Program-made: the position numbers and the translations under genes | The notes under the pieces: generated by a model | Told to the model about the DNA's origin: nothing | Seen by the model: the letters and a program-made list of their open reading frames with translations, nothing else | Database searches by the model: none | Shown here: one piece after another, positions 42,992 through 55,041 of the stretch | How positions within the stretch are numbered: the stretch's first letter is position 1 | Layout of the letters: every line of letters begins with the position of its first letter | From: Ixodes scapularis | Lineage: Eukaryota > Arthropoda > Arachnida > Ixodida > Ixodidae | Reading direction: 5' to 3' | Assembly: GCF_016920785.2 (NCBI RefSeq) | Contig: NW_024609881.1 | Span: 44,734,710-44,798,709 of the forward strand | DNA length: 64,000 nucleotides

Positions 42992-44432
42992 TAGAGCACT
43001 ATATAGCTCCTTCGGAGCAGAGTAGCGCAGAGCCGTGTATTGGGAGAGTTTGGCCAAAAGGCGGAGCAAAAGCCGCCGCCAGCGCCGAGTATTCCCCCCG
43101 CGCTTAGAGCGTAAACTAAATTTGTGACACAGCGTCGACCAATCAGGAGACCGCGACGTCACATTATTGCAAACGACGTTCAAAGCGTGAAATAGAGGCG
43201 TTCAATCTCGGTCTCTCTGCTCCATCTCACAAATGTCGGCAGTGAAGACAAAGGTACAGGCGCGTGAACCTAGCTCAGCAAAACGCTTTTGTTTGTACGA
43301 GAACTCGTGCATAGGAGCCTTTTTCCAAAGCCACGCGCTCGTGCCCGTGCCTTTCTCTGCACTGCTGATGTTGGCTTGTTAGAACAGCGTCCTGTGACTG
43401 GCGGAAAGAAAACAGTGCAAAGGGTGGGGCGCACGAGCGTCTGGAAACGCGGAGTCCCGCTCGGCTCGTGCGCTGGCTTTGGCAGTGCTTTCTTTCACCG
43501 TCTCAGCTGAGACGCTGTTTCTAGCAAGTTAGCCCTGGTTTGGAGCGCACGTTCATTTATTCTACACTTGAATATTGGCTTGACGAAAACCTCGCACGCA
43601 CAAAGTTTTCAGTCACTGAGAGTCACACCTTTTAACTCTAGCGACGCTAAAACGGCTTGAATTAGTCGTGTCACAAATTTAGAGCTCACGATCACCGCTA
43701 GGGGCTGTTTCGCGGCCTGTGGTTGGCCCCGAGATGCTCGCCTATTCAAACCAATGTATGGCCAAACTCTCTCGATAAGCGGCTCTGGAGTAGCGCAATC
43801 TAGAACGCCATCTTTCGGCGGCTAGCGGCGAACACCTGGGGGTAACAACTTTGGCCAGAAATGCATGGGGAACAAGAGAAAATTGTTGTTTCCTCAATAC
43901 AGTGGAGATATACAGAGCGACAATAGTTTCTGACATAATAAAGGAACATTTTAGAGTAATTTGTGCTGAGTTGTGTGCCATGTAAAGACGTAATTACTTT
44001 TTAAAAATTGCATGAGCGGCATTATGCAGCAGGCGACGCGGGGACGTCTCAGCGTTGACGCGACCCGCTCCGGCGAATCCAAAACGCCCATCTCCGCTGC
44101 GTGCAAACATCGTCTGCTTCAAACGCCATTGTCTTGAAAATTGCCTTCTCAAAATTTGCAAACACATCCAATATTATTAAAACTTTGATAAAGTGTTTAG
44201 TGCTTTACTAAATTCACGACAGAGTAGTTTTAAAAAGTGTGGACTCGCCGTTTATTTTTTAATTAGCCGTGTTGCGTCGATCTCCATGTATTCTCCCATA
44301 GGGCGGGCCACCTCCTGGAACCCTCAGTACCACGTGACTCACACCGAGCTGCTCTGTCGGCCTTGTTGTCGGCAAAACACGCTGATCAAAGGATTGCGCT
44401 ACTCTGCTCCATAGGAGCTATATAGTGCTCTA
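42992..44432. mobile_element. 1.44-kb non-autonomous hAT-type element
   Basis: GACCACAC occurs at 42984-42991 and 44433-44440, an exact 8-bp duplication. The ends TAGAGCACTATATAGCTCCT are inverted over about 39 bp with few differences and fit the hAT pattern YARNG. An internal inverted pair (GAGAGTTTGGCCA near 43047 and 43755) suggests an internal foldback. No transposase is seen. Confidence 0.85.
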
Positions 44433-44879
44433 GACCACACCGTTGTCGTCGATACACTCACACACCGACGCGAAGAGGCCTTTCTAGGGAACAAAGTAAA
44501 ACAAATCAACTACATCTAAAGAGAACGCAGCCGCATTTGCATGGGTACCAGAATTCAAGTACTCAGCCACCGCCTCTGAGTTTTGCACCAAAAATAGGTC
44601 ACTAAGTTGCAAGGTAGTTAATTGCTTGTTAATTGTATTGGCTCACCAATCGCTGCCATGCCCCTCTTTCGGTGACAATTGTCCTGAAAGGTGAACCCTC
44701 CTTTTGGTTTTAGCCGTGAAAAAGGCTTCCATTTATCCAACATTGCTTGTCTTTATGCGCCTTCCCAAGTCGCGCAACTCAAGGCCAGTGCACAGCCTCA
44801 AAGTGGCGCTCCTTTTTTTCGGGTCGAGAGACGTTGGTTTGTGGAGTTCTTAAGAACAAGGATGGAAGAACGCAGGAGA
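44433..44879. other. unassigned stretch
   Basis: Nothing is recognised apart from the right copy of the 8-bp duplication at 44433-44440. The right part could be LINE sequence upstream of 44880. Confidence 0.3.
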
Positions 44880-45325
44880 AAAGGGATACACCTGCAAAGA
44901 AGTAGTTAGAAGATTGGTGGAAATCATCTAGGGAAAATTGAACGAAGTAGTAAAACTAATCAGCAGAGCTGGGGACAAGCGGGACAGAGCAAACCTGGGA
45001 CACCCTCTTGCGTGGCTCCAACCAAATGCCTCCACCCTCTCTCCCATGGGGTTCGGCAATCAGGGGTTGGGGTCACCAAAGGAAAATTGACGACTCGCTG
45101 GGGAGGTGGGGGGTGGGAGAGGAAAGAAGATAAGGCGGGGTGTGATGTCTAGTCTCTTTGACTGATGTGGTAGTTAAAAAATGGCAGAGGGGAAGGAAAA
45201 GTGGCTTAGAAGGGCTAGGAGAGGAACCATACTTTTGCTGGTTTTTGGTTTCTAGCCTAGATGGAGCAAGCTACTGCTCGTTATAAAAAGTACAGCCATT
45301 AGCATCCATCCATCCACCCAACAAA
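44880..45325 (+). mobile_element. 3' end of a LINE, 5'-truncated
   Basis: The coding end reads LEDWWKSSREN then stop (44906-44941). This matches the end of the LINE at 17533 (SEWWQKSREN) almost exactly. A GC-rich 3' UTR follows, and the fragment ends with an (ATCC)n tract near 45304-45317. It is therefore a second, independent insertion of a related LINE on the plus strand. The left boundary is uncertain. Confidence 0.65.
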
Positions 45326-47658
45326 GATATCCGGCGCTGAGATCCTACCATCGATCACACTTCCGTGCTTTGTCAGCCTCAAGCGTGTTCACACAGGTGA
45401 AGCGTGGCCGAAGGCAACGAGCGCTGCTAGGGGCTGGGCATACGAAAGAGACGTGCCTTGCCCTTCTCACCCACTCAGTGACTAAAATAATTTTAAAATT
45501 TGATTGGCAAAAATTAAGGTACTCTAAATGGCTCAGAAGACATTGACTGCAGACATTTGCTACCCACTTTCAGCATCTTTCCTGATTTCACATTTTGCAA
45601 CGTGATGCCGTGCCTGTGGCCTGAAATGAAGGCTGCAAACTTTGGCTTTGTTGTCTGGAGCTCATGACTGTATCCCTGTGCCTATGTTTCTGAAAACCAG
45701 CAGTGACAGCATGTCAACAAAATGCTCAGTATCTGCATACTACACACATAGCGTTTTCTTATTCTTTTCCTTTTGTGGAAATGTTTACGTGGCAGGGATT
45801 GCTGTTGCACGAGGTCTCATTGTGATGGCCTTGGTGCTGAGTGTACAACCTTCTGCAATATTCGTTTCGCACCACCAAATTCATTCTTCTCGGCAAGAAC
45901 AATTGTTGAGTGACCAATGGCGTGGTGCAATGAGTTCACGTGGAAACCCCTAAAAACATTTACAGAGTTTTCTTCACTACAAAATGGAGCTATGCGTCGG
46001 TGAGCGCTCAATCTCCTTCCAAATGCAGTGCTAGCAGTTCAAACCAGATGCCAAAGTTTCAGAACGAACCGTTATCAAAGTACAAAGTTGTAAGTCAATG
46101 TAATTTTCAATGGCAAAGTGGCAGAATACATGGAGCTGAATGGCCCCAGTAACCGAGAACGGGTTGTCTCCTTTTCTTATCTATATATTCAGAAAATCAC
46201 GTATAACCTTTTAATAAAATGAGAGTTCTGAAACTCTGGCTTCTGGTTCGAACTGCTAGCTCTACTTGGGCAGATACGAGTATTCGGCAATGCATCATTT
46301 ATTTCTCCAGTAAAGACTGTAATTTGTTTCGGGAGATATGCTGTTTGTTAATATGATTGCTAGCTGCAATGATCGGGTTTTGCGTGGTTTTCATTTCAGG
46401 TTTGTAAATGTTGAACACTTGTCAATGAAGCTTGGAGCATGCATTTGATATTTACGAATGCACTGTAACATCATCTCTCTTACTGTCATCAGTCCTTGTG
46501 CAGTGATGAGGATGCAGCATCGTCCAAAGTATATATCGCTCCATTGCAAACTATAAATGATTCCTCATTATCTAAGGGGAGCTATGGATCAAAAATTGGC
46601 AACCTTTCGCAAAAAAATTGATTTTTGGTTTCATGGCGTTTAATGATCGTTATAAGGACTGGTTATGATCCCGAAATTCTTTAATTAAACATTTTGAAAA
46701 ACTGACAAGCCAGTACTGCATAAATTTGACCCAATTTTGTGCGCGGTTCTTCAAATGGTCGTCCTCTCAGCCAAAGTGTCTCTGCTCCATTGCATTCTTC
46801 TGTAGCTTCAATTTCTCACTAAAAAATATTAACAAAATTTATTTTTCCCACTGTGGAAGAGTGTCACTACATATATACGGTGACATTCAAACTCACTTTT
46901 TCGTCTATGTAATATTGGGGCATGTTCCCAATAAGTGTGCAACAATTTTTATTTTTAATATATTCCTATACCATCCAATTCCTATACCATCAAATTGCTT
47001 AATATTGTCCTATACCATCAAATTAATTGCTACTATCTAGGTTTGAATGGAATTTTTTTATGTTTATAAAAACATTACGAAACGATTGTTAGGCCTTCGG
47101 ATATTGTGTTTTTGCGGTTTTTGTTTATTTTAAAATATGATAGGTTTTCACACAGTATTTTTGTTGTTCATTGCACTTAGTGGTTTAAGAGGAGCAAATT
47201 TTTTTTTTATTTGGCTAGGCTCTTAAGTTTTGCCATGTCCCACATGTGTGCAAGAACAAGTTTTTTTCTGCGTGTTCCGAGCATCCAAAACATAAGCAAC
47301 AAGCCATATCAAAACTCATACAAGATTTATATTTAGGAGATCAAGCATTATTAGCTGTGAAAATTTAATTCTGTTATATTAAATAATAAAATATAGTTTC
47401 CTCCAGTGTAACACTAAACTTTTTGAGGAAAGAGGAACATGACAGTTTTCCTAAATAGGTGGATTTCAGGGTTCCGGGGTTCAACGAATTTAAAAAAGAA
47501 ATCTAGCAATAATTAGGGACACCTAATGGGTTCCAGCCATACAGTTATCTCCGATTTGGTATCGTTCAAGTCCTAACTCATTTAGCTGTTAGTATTTTTG
47601 TCGGACTGACAATGCAAAAATGAAGAGATTGTTTTGAGACACCTTCGAACTCTAAAGG
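45326..47658. other. 2.3 kb AT-rich stretch, no gene recognised
   Basis: A CTAAGGGGAGCTATGGATCA word near 46574 faintly resembles the outer end of the Kolobok-type element at 60154. Direct CTATACCATCAAATT repeats occur near 46970-47030. Otherwise nothing is seen. Confidence 0.35.
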
Positions 47659-47897
47659 CTGAATCACATGTAAGCGATTTAGCGAGCGCCGAGATGGGCG
47701 ACAGCATTTGGGATTTCTCACTGTCGCTCGTCGCATCGCTCGGTTTTTGATTTTCTAGAAAATTTTGCTCATCGCCTTGGTCGCTTGTTCCCGTCGTATT
47801 CATGCGGTCTGCCTCGTCGCACTACTGACCGAGTGACAGCGGTGCGGGTTGCCATCGCTTGTCTAGTCTCGCCAAATCGCTTACATGCGGTTTTTAC
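47659..47897. mobile_element. 240-bp MITE with CATGTAAGCGATTT ends
   Basis: AATCACATGTAAGCGATTTA on the left is mirrored by CAAATCGCTTACATGCGGTT on the right. GCGA, CGACAGC and CATCGC words fill the inside. The target duplication is unclear. It abuts TTAA element C. Confidence 0.55.
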
Positions 47898-48925
47898 TTC
47901 AAGGGGCCCTGCAACAACTTTTTGGCTAGTTCTTAATTTGCACCAAACCTGAGCGCACGAACATAGTAACTTAGCAAAACTTTCTTTTTCTCGAATTTTT
48001 ATTTATCTTAAAAGTTATAGGCATATTAAAATTACAATAACATGCAAGAAATAACCGTTTTCATGACGTCTCTGGTCCTTGCTTGGGTGGCCGTGGACTA
48101 GAGGAGGGGTAGTGAGCTCAGCGAGCGGACACTGTTGCCGCACTCTGTGTCGACGGCTCGAGAGGGCGGCACTAAAGCATGTGCTGGATAGCCTGGATGA
48201 AGCGGGCGACCAGGGCAGCTTGCATTGCCTTTACTGCGTGGCTAAAGACCAATTCGGCATGACTCTTCATTGGCCTCGAACGACAGCAAACACGGGGTAA
48301 AGATCAGTTCAGAACAAGAGCCTTTTCGTGCTGCCAAACAAGCAAACCGGACGCCGAACCTGCTCTCCGAAGGCCTTCGTATTGCTTGGAACCGGTCGGA
48401 TCTTGCGGCCCATACGACCGCAGTGCTGCTGCATACATCCGGGAACTTTCTACGCTAGCCACTCGTCGGTGCCTGACCCCACTACCCCTTTCTAGTATGC
48501 ACCGCCTTCTCCACTGCTTGGTGGCAAGTACGTCGATGGGTCATTTCTTGTTTCTGTATTTATAAACTGCATTTGTTTCTTTTCTAATCTAAAATACTAA
48601 ACAAAAACTACTTTCATAAATAATTGAAACGGTTTGCGCCACTTATATTTCGTATTTCGACAAAAAAAAAAAAAAAAACTTTTAGCGGCTCTGACCAGTC
48701 GTAAGGCAGGAGCTGGCGAGGACCGACGTCGCAATGTCGTCACATGCCACGCACGTTCGGTACCACGGAGCACCCCCGTAGGTGAAGGAGGCTTCCGCGT
48801 CGTCCAGTTCAAATATGACGCACTGATATTTAGTTACTCTTTCCGTGCCCGCTGGATTGCCCGAACCACGAGATGTGAAAACTGCAAAAAGGTAGATGCT
48901 TAAATAGGATTGCGGGCCCCTTTAA
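47898..48925. mobile_element. TTAA-type element C (1.0 kb)
   Basis: The left flank is TTCA and the right flank TTAA (48922-48925). The ends AGGGGCCCTGCAACAACTTT and the inverse of AGGGGCCCGCAATC match the AGGxGC..GCAAC design of element A. TTCA is probably a decayed TTAA. The GC-rich middle (48070-48480) is unassigned. A 16-nt A run lies at about 48662-48679. Confidence 0.65.
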
Positions 48926-50436
48926 GCCAGGTGGCACAAGCTAGCACCCATTACTAGGCATAGAGGCATTTCATTTCCTCGTACATTCGTCATTGTTATC
49001 TCAAAATGGCCAAATCCTTGGTGTCTCTTGTCTTTTATTCTTGTAGGTGTCTGACTAGCTTGGTGTGCTTGGAGTTTGTGCTCACTTTGTTATTAATTAC
49101 TGCCATTGCTCATTGCATTTGGTTCCTAGCATCTCAAGTGGTCCCGTATGTCCCTCTTGACCTTGCAAGACTCCCTACGAACCTGACCTTGGGCAGCAAT
49201 TCAAATGGAACCAATTCAGTCCTCAAGCCGTGGTAAGTTTTCATTTTTTTTTTTTCCAGCTCTTAATAAACAGGACATTGACTGTGTCTAGACTAGATGC
49301 AGTCATACTCTAGAGCAGCGCTTCTTGTACAGCTGTCCACACACTCCTAGGGGTCCACACCAATTCGGAGATCCACCTCCAGGGGAGCTAAGAGCCCAGA
49401 TGAAAATGTGCAGAGCGATTGGATTTTTCTGGGAGGAAAGCAGCGAAATTGAATTTGGGGAAAGGGAATTGACTTTGGGCAAGCTATATGTTGGGCTCCT
49501 ATTGGCGGTGTGCATGAACTACAAAGGGCGCTTCTCGAGCTATCATCATCATCACTTGACGTCATGGGTAGGACAGACTGGGACAGACCGCGTACATCTT
49601 GGATCCTTTGGCTCGTCAGCTCGCTTCATGCGCCGTTTGTGTAATGCGCGGTGAAGCCTGTTTCTTGCATTGTGTTTATTTCGTATAGTGATATTTGTAG
49701 TTGGACATCTTACCAAAGCTTGAAACCGTGGCGTGCGTAGTCGTGCTAACAAACAGTTTTCGCGCTGAGGTGTCGAACCGCTCGAATAGTGGCGTGGTGT
49801 TCACTACATCAGCAGGGGTGGAAGCGCTGCGCCACTGCACCATTTTGCGCCAATCTTCTTTCGCTGTGCCATCCTGCTCCGAAACGCACATGTTGTGCCA
49901 AAACTAGTGCAAAAAAGATTTTTTTTTGTTTTATTTACATATATATTGATGTGGCCGTGTCAACGTCAACGCAGGTTATTCTCGTTAGTTGAAAGCTGGC
50001 GCCAAGTGCCTATTTTCATCTAGTGAGAATGACCATGATTTATTCCGGACCAGGTAAATAGACAGTTTTTCAAGCGTAAGCAGCATGAGGGCCAACATCG
50101 TGCGAGTTGGTTTTTCAAGTCGTTACGTTTCGAATGCGAAGAAAACTAAACGATTTTATTGTTGTTCCGAAATATACCGTATTTGGATGAATTCAACACA
50201 TAATAAAAGTCATGTGCTTATTTCTCTTTCCCATACCAGTGTCTTCGAAGCACTTGTCTGGGTGCGTTGCTTTGTGCCGTCAGTGCCACAGCTCAGCCAA
50301 CAACGGCATGTGGATGTATAATCTCCGAAAATGGGGCATGCATAGGTGGCTTTGTCACAAGCACTAAAACAACAATTCGTCGTTTACTTTTTTGTTGCTT
50401 TCACAGAACGAAAACTTGCATGCATCAAATCGCGTA
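48926..50436. other. 1.5 kb, no recognised gene
   Basis: Short frames lack motifs. A CAGCGCTTCTTGTAC word at 49316 faintly recalls a hAT end but has no partner. Confidence 0.3.
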
Positions 50437-50657
50437 TACCGTAAATTCTCGTATGAACACCCGCCCATCCCGTTTCTTGGGCTGAATATCCATAACATAA
50501 AACTTTGAAAACATAGACAACCATCCCCCCCCCCCCCTCCCCCCTGATTCCCTCCGGATATCGATCACGCAATGTCCATCGCGAATCACACAAACCGCGC
50601 GATCTGCGGTATCGGTGCGTGTGACAAGCATGTTTGCCACGGGTTCCCTCGTGCTTA

Positions 50658-51871
50658 TAGCCTTGTCCCACTAGAGCGACAAACAGATTTTTGTCCGACA
50701 ACACCACAAAGTTCCGTGTCGCCGATGCTGTCCCACTGCAGCGACCAACACCCGCGACAATCGCCGACAAGTGCCGACAAACGATCGACGATGGATGAGT
50801 TCTTGTCTGTCGTTGGACCTGAAGCGCAGCAAGCAGTCCCACTGAGGAACATCTCTCAGAGACAAACTTATCCTCCTCGCCCGTTTGTGCCTTCTTTTGC
50901 CTCCCATCCCACCCTTCTACCCTTCCTCCCAAAACGAGAAGCCCTTGGCGGCCACTCCTCGTTCCCGGCCCTGTTTGTGCCTTCTTTTGCCTCCCTTCCC
51001 ACCCTTCTACCCTTCCTCCCAGAACGAGAAGCCCTTGGCGGCCACTCTTCGTTCCCGGCCCTGCAGTTCCGGTCCCTCGATTGCCCGTAGTGGTCACAGG
51101 CGCGGCTTGCTGGCTGGCGCCGGGTGGTCGTGTTGCAAAAGGGAATTTGCTGTGGCTGGTTTTGCTCGCGAAAACTTGGTGCGCGAGGTGGTGCTTCAAG
51201 ACGCCGAAATCTACGCCCCTGCATCAGGATTGATACACCAATGTGCGAAGACTGACCAAAGTAAGACTGCTCACCACGAAGTAGGACATGACGTTCCGCG
51301 GCTAACCATTCCGGCAGACGAGAGTCTTGTCATTACGTTCTGTGATAATCGTGATGCCGTATTGTCCACCAAAGAGCGCCTGCCCTCGATCATACGAATA
51401 TGAAGTTATAAACATCCTCAAAATGCGTGAAATTCCGTGGCGTTCACCTAGAATGCCTCGAACGGCCCGAAAGGGAACGATTCGGGTATTTCTAGTTCAG
51501 AAAATGTTTGGTGTCGATTGTCACGACTGTTTACGGAAAGTCGCCAACGGCAAATGAAGAGAAGTGGAAGCTTCAATCAAGAAATAAAGTAATTGTCTCC
51601 ACTTTCACATGTTTATCGGCGCGTTTTATGCCCAAAGAGCAAAACACGAAAACCGCGTCGCCAGACTTGGTTTTCTGTGTATTTTGAATTGTTTCGTTGA
51701 CAACTCCAGTCCCACTAGGACACAAGTTTCCTTGCCCCCGTGTTTTGCGTCGTGTCCGCCAGCTGGGACGGCGGACTCCGACAAACAGGCTGTCCGTCGG
51801 TGTCGTTTGTCGCTCGTTGTCCTGTGCCATTGTCGTTTCTTGCTGTCTGTCGCTCTAGTGGGACGAGGCTA
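50658..51871. mobile_element. 1.2-kb PIF/Harbinger-like element, TTA target, with empty-site support
   Basis: TTA flanks both ends (50655-50657, 51872-51874). The ends TAGCCTTGTCCCACTAGAGC and the inverse of TAGCCTCGTCCCACTAGAGC match with one difference. A paralogous unit at 52101-52115 has a single uninterrupted GCTTATTGCACC, i.e. the site before insertion. TTA is the usual PIF/Harbinger target, and TGTCCCA occurs in the ends of some Harbinger families. CGACAA words are enriched near both ends. The interior holds a 90-bp tandem duplication and an AATAAA near 51584, but no transposase. Confidence 0.75.
50883..51062. repeat. 90-bp tandem duplication, two copies
   Basis: Units at 50883-50972 and 50973-51062 differ at only a few positions. 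Both start GTTTGTGCCTTCTTTTGCCT. Open frames across them on several strands are a consequence of the repeat. Confidence 0.85.
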
Positions 51872-52613
51872 TTATTGCACCGTGATATGCGAATCTGCAC
51901 GGTCCGCAGTCTGCGACATGCAAATTTCTAACTCATTCCCGCATTGTTTTTTTCGTGATTTGCGCGCTTTATGTCGGTTCCCGTGACACCCAAGTTTGCA
52001 GCGGGTTCTTGCGTGTATAGATTGCATGGTGAAGAGTGAATGCGCTGCGTCCGCGTTCTGCTGCCGTACCCACGACAGGGGAGTTCATGGCGAATTCCCG
52101 TGCGCTTATTGCACCGTGGAACGCGAATTCGCCAGGTCTGCCCTCTGTGGTATCATTAATGAAAAGTCGGAGAATGTGCAGGGGAGCGAGCTCGTGGTAG
52201 TTAATTATGATGCTTGAAACCTGAGACTGCTGCAGGGGAAAAATAGGAAACTTTGAAGTCACAGAGTTTCTTTTTCACGTAACTTGTAGCTTGTGCCTTC
52301 TTTTGCCCCCCCCCCCCCTTCGACCCTTTTTTTCGTGCTTATCACCAGTTTCTTTTTTTTTATAAAATTTTGCGGTTGCATTCTGTAACATGGATTTATC
52401 CATACTTTTCACTATTTGTCTTCATTTCGGCTGGGCATTCTTTCGGGACTTTACGGTATTTAAAGGTACATAAGAGCTTGCTGGCACCTGTTCAATTATC
52501 GTCTAGTCTGGGGATAGTGACAAGTACTGTACAAAATTAAACATTTGGCATATATGCATATATATTTTGTTAGTGAAATAAAGCCCAATACTTACTGACT
52601 ACAGTCTTTATTA

Positions 52614-53797
52614 TAGTGATGGGCCGAACTTTTGCCAAATCGAAAGTTTGGGACCGAATCTTGTGATTCGTCAAAAATACATTGTTACCAGACTTAACAT
52701 TGATATTTAGTTTTTCTGGATAAGAAAGGTTTTGTTGTGTTTTTTCTTAATCTAAATGCAACATGTAATGCATGTTGACATAATTATTACTAAATAAGGT
52801 GATATTCTACAAGATAATTGTATCGGTGTTGTTTTTGTGTGTTTTCTGACAATTTTAGTGACTCCTTGGAGAAGTGGCGTGACAACGTGATTGACGAGGT
52901 TGGATAGAAGCGAGCATAGCGCATTCACGAATCACGCTAGGAGAATTTCGGTTTTGAGGCATTATCAGCACAAGGCTGCATGTGTGTGTACATTGTTAAA
53001 ATTAAGGCAATAACGCTGCGTCCTTTGCTTCCTCTGGGAGTCAACGTTTTGTGCACGAAAACAAGTGCAACGGTTGCTGAGTTTTCTCCAGAAGAGATGA
53101 TAATATTATTGTAAATGTGCATGTTTTTCGATTTGAGAGTAACTTGACATCAGCCTTACATGAAAGTGTGCGTCCCATATTCGCAGCGTCTCGTTTTTAA
53201 CCTTTAACACGCCAGTGTGTGGTGTTAGGACACACACGGATGTTTAGGAAGATAGGGAGAGTTAGGAACGTCAGATGTGCAACGTCGAGCATTGTAATTC
53301 TGCGTTTAGTTTTATGCAGATACAGGAAAATCGCGAAATAACGCTAATTAAAAACGCAATATTATTTTGTTTTGACACACACTACATCTGAGCCAAAAAC
53401 AGAATTGTTATAATTGCGAGGAGTGCTTCAAAGTAATTGTCGGCCAATGTTTCAACTACCTTGTTGCATCACTGGAAATATCGAATGAAAATCACGTTAT
53501 CCAGAATGTGCTGCATCATTTGTCCCTTGCCCAGTGGTCTGCGCAAATTACTGGTCTATCTTCTGTTCTTGAGGCAGTTACCGTGTTGCCTACACCACAC
53601 CTTGCCGTAACCACTGGTTCTACAACCCTGCACAATGGTAACCGCCAACTGCACGGCGTCCATTTGCAGTCCACGGCCCCGTTGCGTTCTCGCACGTGCG
53701 CTGACATTCGCCGAATTTTTGCCGAAATTTCCTTCAAAAGTTTGGCATTTGCCGAACTTTGTTGAATCTGAAGTTAGGCAGATTCAGTCCATCACTA
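52614..53797. mobile_element. 1.2-kb hAT-type element
   Basis: The ends TAGTGATGGGCCGAACTTTT and, read inward from the right, TAGTGATGGACTGAATCTGC are inverted. The flanks CTTTATTA and CTTTATTT agree at 7 of 8 bases. TAGTG fits the hAT pattern YARNG. The right end carries several TTTGCCGAA words. No transposase is seen. Confidence 0.75.
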
Positions 53798-55032
53798 CTT
53801 TATTTTTAGGAAATACAAATGTTTCAAGTGCCTGCTTAGCAAACATAAATGTATTCCAATAGTCAAGTTGACAGAGTACAAATCTACTCCATCTGATAAA
53901 AGTACAAATACAAAATATTGAAAATTTAATGATATCGTCCCTGCTCATATCTATGGGCTGTCGGCAACTCTGCATCAAGAAACACTTGTTCTCCTCCGCC
54001 GTTTTCAATTATGCTCCGGCTTGGAGTCCAGCTACGCCGTGCGTTACAGTGCAATAATATACCACCGGCTTAACCTTCCGTTCACACCACGCCCTTTATC
54101 AGTCGGGCCAAAGACTTCCGTTACATCACTCGGTCCTAGCGGTTCTTAGAATGACAATTCAGTTATTTTGTCAGCCAAGTACTCGTACTAGACCAATTTA
54201 AAAAGGTAGCACGATGAGCATCTAACCAGCCAAGTATAATAAACATCTTAAAAAGTATTGGACGCGCCGTAAAGTTGAGTGTTCATTGGCAATATCAGCC
54301 ACATCAGCGATGAAAACAAGTTCACGTGTTATTTCTAGAGTGCTTCATGGCGCCTGGGCATTAATATGACCAAGTACGGACACTGTTGCATGCGTCGCTA
54401 GTTTACCCCAGCGGTAATTGATGCGACCGTAACCTGTTTACACTTTTTTTTTTTTGTTCTAAAACATTTTTATGCAGCAATATAATTGCTGCATAAAAAT
54501 CGCAAAATTTTGACTTTTCTGATTTTGATAAAATTTCTGGGCGCAGTGCAGAAAATACTTTCAACAGTGGAAAACTAATTAATTGGCTTGAAATTGACGA
54601 AGCAATAAACAGTCGAGACTAAAAGTTTCAGGTTTAGCATATAAATTTTAAGCGACTTAAAAATTCGCCGAAAAATGCCTCATTATGCAAGATTTGCTCA
54701 AGAAGCCAAGTTTGGCATTTTATTTCGCTTAAAATATATGCTCATATAAGTTGACTTGAACAAATTCTGGCAGTAAAGTAGGCGTGCATTAAACGTAAAA
54801 AAGTTAACTGTGTAGAAAGCAGCATTTTTTATTTCTCCAACCTTCAAAGTCGCATCATCGCGCAGTTGGGAAAAGCATTGTTTCAACCTTCTCTAGAGTG
54901 TGATTTTTCTCACGGATACAATGAAGTATCTTGAAAAAGTAAGGTCTGTCCAATTGTGTGGACAGGTTTAATTCAAAACAAAAAATAGGCGTGACACCAC
55001 CATGACTGTCCTTATCTGAACACACCCTAAAA
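53798..55032. other. 1.2 kb AT-rich, contains a TATGCAGCAAT hairpin
   Basis: The hairpin at 54466-54501 (TTTTTATGCAGCAAT and its complement) is the only clear feature. The right part may be 5' sequence of the LINE that follows. Confidence 0.35.
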
Positions 55033-55041
55033 TGCAAAGAA

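Larger units (their letters stand above)
50437..52458. mobile_element. 2.0-kb element with TACCGTAAA ends, carrying nested elements
   Basis: The left end TACCGTAAATTCTCGTATGA and the right end, read inward TACCGTAAAGTCCCGAAAGA, are inverted. Both continue into C-rich sequence, with C runs at 50525-50537 and 52306-52318. The interior holds imperfect tandem units with the word CTTATTGCACCGTG, one of which is interrupted by the element at 50658-51871. No transposase is present. Confidence 0.6.

Noticed and set aside
46570..46600. CTAAGGGGAGC as a solo end of the Kolobok-type family
   Set aside because: The match to the left end is short and there is no TTAA or partner.
49316..49345. CAGCGCTTCTTGTAC as a hAT end
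   Set aside because: No inverted partner or 8-bp duplication was found.
50384..51224. Long minus-strand frames (up to 271 codons)
   Set aside because: They follow from the 90-bp tandem duplication and the repeat-rich ends of the Harbinger-like element; several frames are open at once.
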